DNA of 5,627 nucleotides from assembly GCA_016763565.1 (NCBI GenBank), contig JAESTO010000058.1, forward strand, positions 1 through 5,627. Direction: 5' to 3'. Origin of the DNA: Gammaproteobacteria bacterium. Lineage in GTDB: Bacteria; Pseudomonadota; Gammaproteobacteria; JABDGN01. Position numbers and translations under genes: made by a program. The notes under the pieces were generated by a model, which saw only the letters and a program-made list of their open reading frames with translations, was not told the DNA's origin and searched no databases. How positions within the stretch are numbered: position 1 is the stretch's first letter; every line of letters begins with the position of its first letter. Positions 5,022 to 5,627 of this stretch are shown here, piece by piece.

Positions 5022-5627
5022 AACAAGGGGGACTCTCCTTCGTCGAATTGATGATTACCATCACTATTGGTTTGACTCTGACCATCAGCATGACAACGAT
5101 TATTATTAACAGCCAGCAACATCTTAAATTTCAACAAACATTATTTTACCTATCCGATAAGCTACGCTTAGCACAGCAAATATTGACGCACGATATTCAT
5201 CTGGCTGGTCACTTAGGCTGTAATAACAGTTATAACGTTCATCTACAAAATCATCTTGCCGGTTTGCCTTTGCCTGTTAGTGCAGTTTATGGTTATGCTG
5301 CCACTAGCAAAGCACAGTGGCGGCCAACATTACCGCGTTATTTACACGGCAGTGTAGTCAGTCATAATGATGTCATTAGCTTATATTACGCCGCACCACC
5401 GGCTAATTATTTACAATATGATTTAATTCATACTACTTCGCCGTTATCATTCGCAACAAAATCCGCATTAAGCCGTCATCAGTTAGCCATTATTAGTGAC
5501 TGCCAACATGCTGAGCTTTTTCTTTTTAATGCAAACAGCCACGTAAGATTTTTTCATATCTATCACGCTAACACCCAAATTAATGCATTTATACAACATA
5601 ATTATTTTATTAGGCAAACAGTTATGA
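4994..5627 (+). CDS. pilW: Type IV pilus minor pilin PilW-like, partial (runs off the right edge)
   Basis: An open frame of 211 complete codons without a stop continues to the end of the window. The first ATG (4994) lies inside pilV, overlapping it by 28 bases, and gives a 13-residue leader with R6 and K10, ending in GG. Cleavage GG|LSFVELMI leaves Leu as the first mature residue and Glu at mature position 5 (E18). A hydrophobic helix follows (about 14-38). DIHLAGHLGC (67-76) matches the block that usually reads IRMAGYxGC in PilW, and IISDCQHAELF (about 167-177) matches the later SDCxxAxxF block. C76 and C170 are candidate disulphide partners. PilW proteins are usually around 300 residues or more, so perhaps a third is missing. 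There is no strong Shine-Dalgarno; translation is probably coupled to pilV. In related clusters pilX, pilY1 and pilE follow, and they would be expected to the right. Confidence 0.85.
   Translation, partial: MFNAHRLPVKQGGLSFVELMITITIGLTLTISMTTIIINSQQHLKFQQTLFYLSDKLRLAQQILTHDIHLAGHLGCNNSYNVHLQNHLAGLPLPVSAVYGYAATSKAQWRPTLPRYLHGSVVSHNDVISLYYAAPPANYLQYDLIHTTSPLSFATKSALSRHQLAIISDCQHAELFLFNANSHVRFFHIYHANTQINAFIQHNYFIRQTVM

Overview
The window (about 40% GC by eye) looks like the chromosome of a gammaproteobacterium. The best evidence is a full-length heat-shock sigma factor very close in sequence to enterobacterial RpoH, a YciA-type acyl-CoA thioesterase, a Tag-type glycosylase, and minor pilins of the PilV/PilW type IV pilus system. 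I cannot name the genus. I see no transposase, integrase, tRNA, rRNA, CRISPR array or phage gene. Gene content is mostly housekeeping and cell envelope, and the more interesting signals lie in the gene starts and intergenic regions.

Layout. Positions 1-88 hold two adjoining stem-loops and no gene. Positions 89-1933 on the minus strand are a tight three-gene operon read leftward: yciA, then tag, then a cation-diffusion-facilitator (CDF) metal exporter, with gaps of only 2 and 1 bases. A short divergent region (1934-2006) separates it from a plus-strand multi-membrane protein of the O-antigen ligase/polymerase family (2007-3290). After a 146-base gap comes rpoH (3437-4309), closed by a terminator hairpin whose loop contains the stop codon. 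A C-rich, gene-poor stretch (4310-4616) ends in a good sigma-70 promoter that drives the minor pilin pair pilV-pilW. pilW overlaps pilV by 28 bases and runs off the right edge.

How the genes work together. The left operon joins three unrelated maintenance functions: CoA-ester turnover, alkylation repair and Zn-type metal efflux. The membrane protein at 2007 probably acts in lipopolysaccharide or polysaccharide assembly. RpoH would direct sigma-32 heat-shock transcription. It is not next to ftsYEX, its neighbours in E. coli. PilV and PilW are expected to be processed by the prepilin peptidase and to prime the pilus.

Most worth a second look: (1) the pilV start looks frame-shifted, because an ATG with a ribosome-binding-like sequence would give a textbook prepilin leader if one base were absent, whereas the in-frame GTG has no ribosome-binding site and sits where the promoter should start transcription; (2) rpoH has no Shine-Dalgarno sequence, but a 44-codon leader ORF ends in an ATGA overlap with its start codon; (3) sigma-32-like and sigma-E-like promoter sequences lie just upstream of rpoH; (4) the 4339-4550 block is strongly strand-skewed, with a 21-base-spaced direct repeat and a minus-strand mini-ORF behind a strong ribosome-binding site. 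Nothing here is clear evidence for an undescribed multi-gene system.
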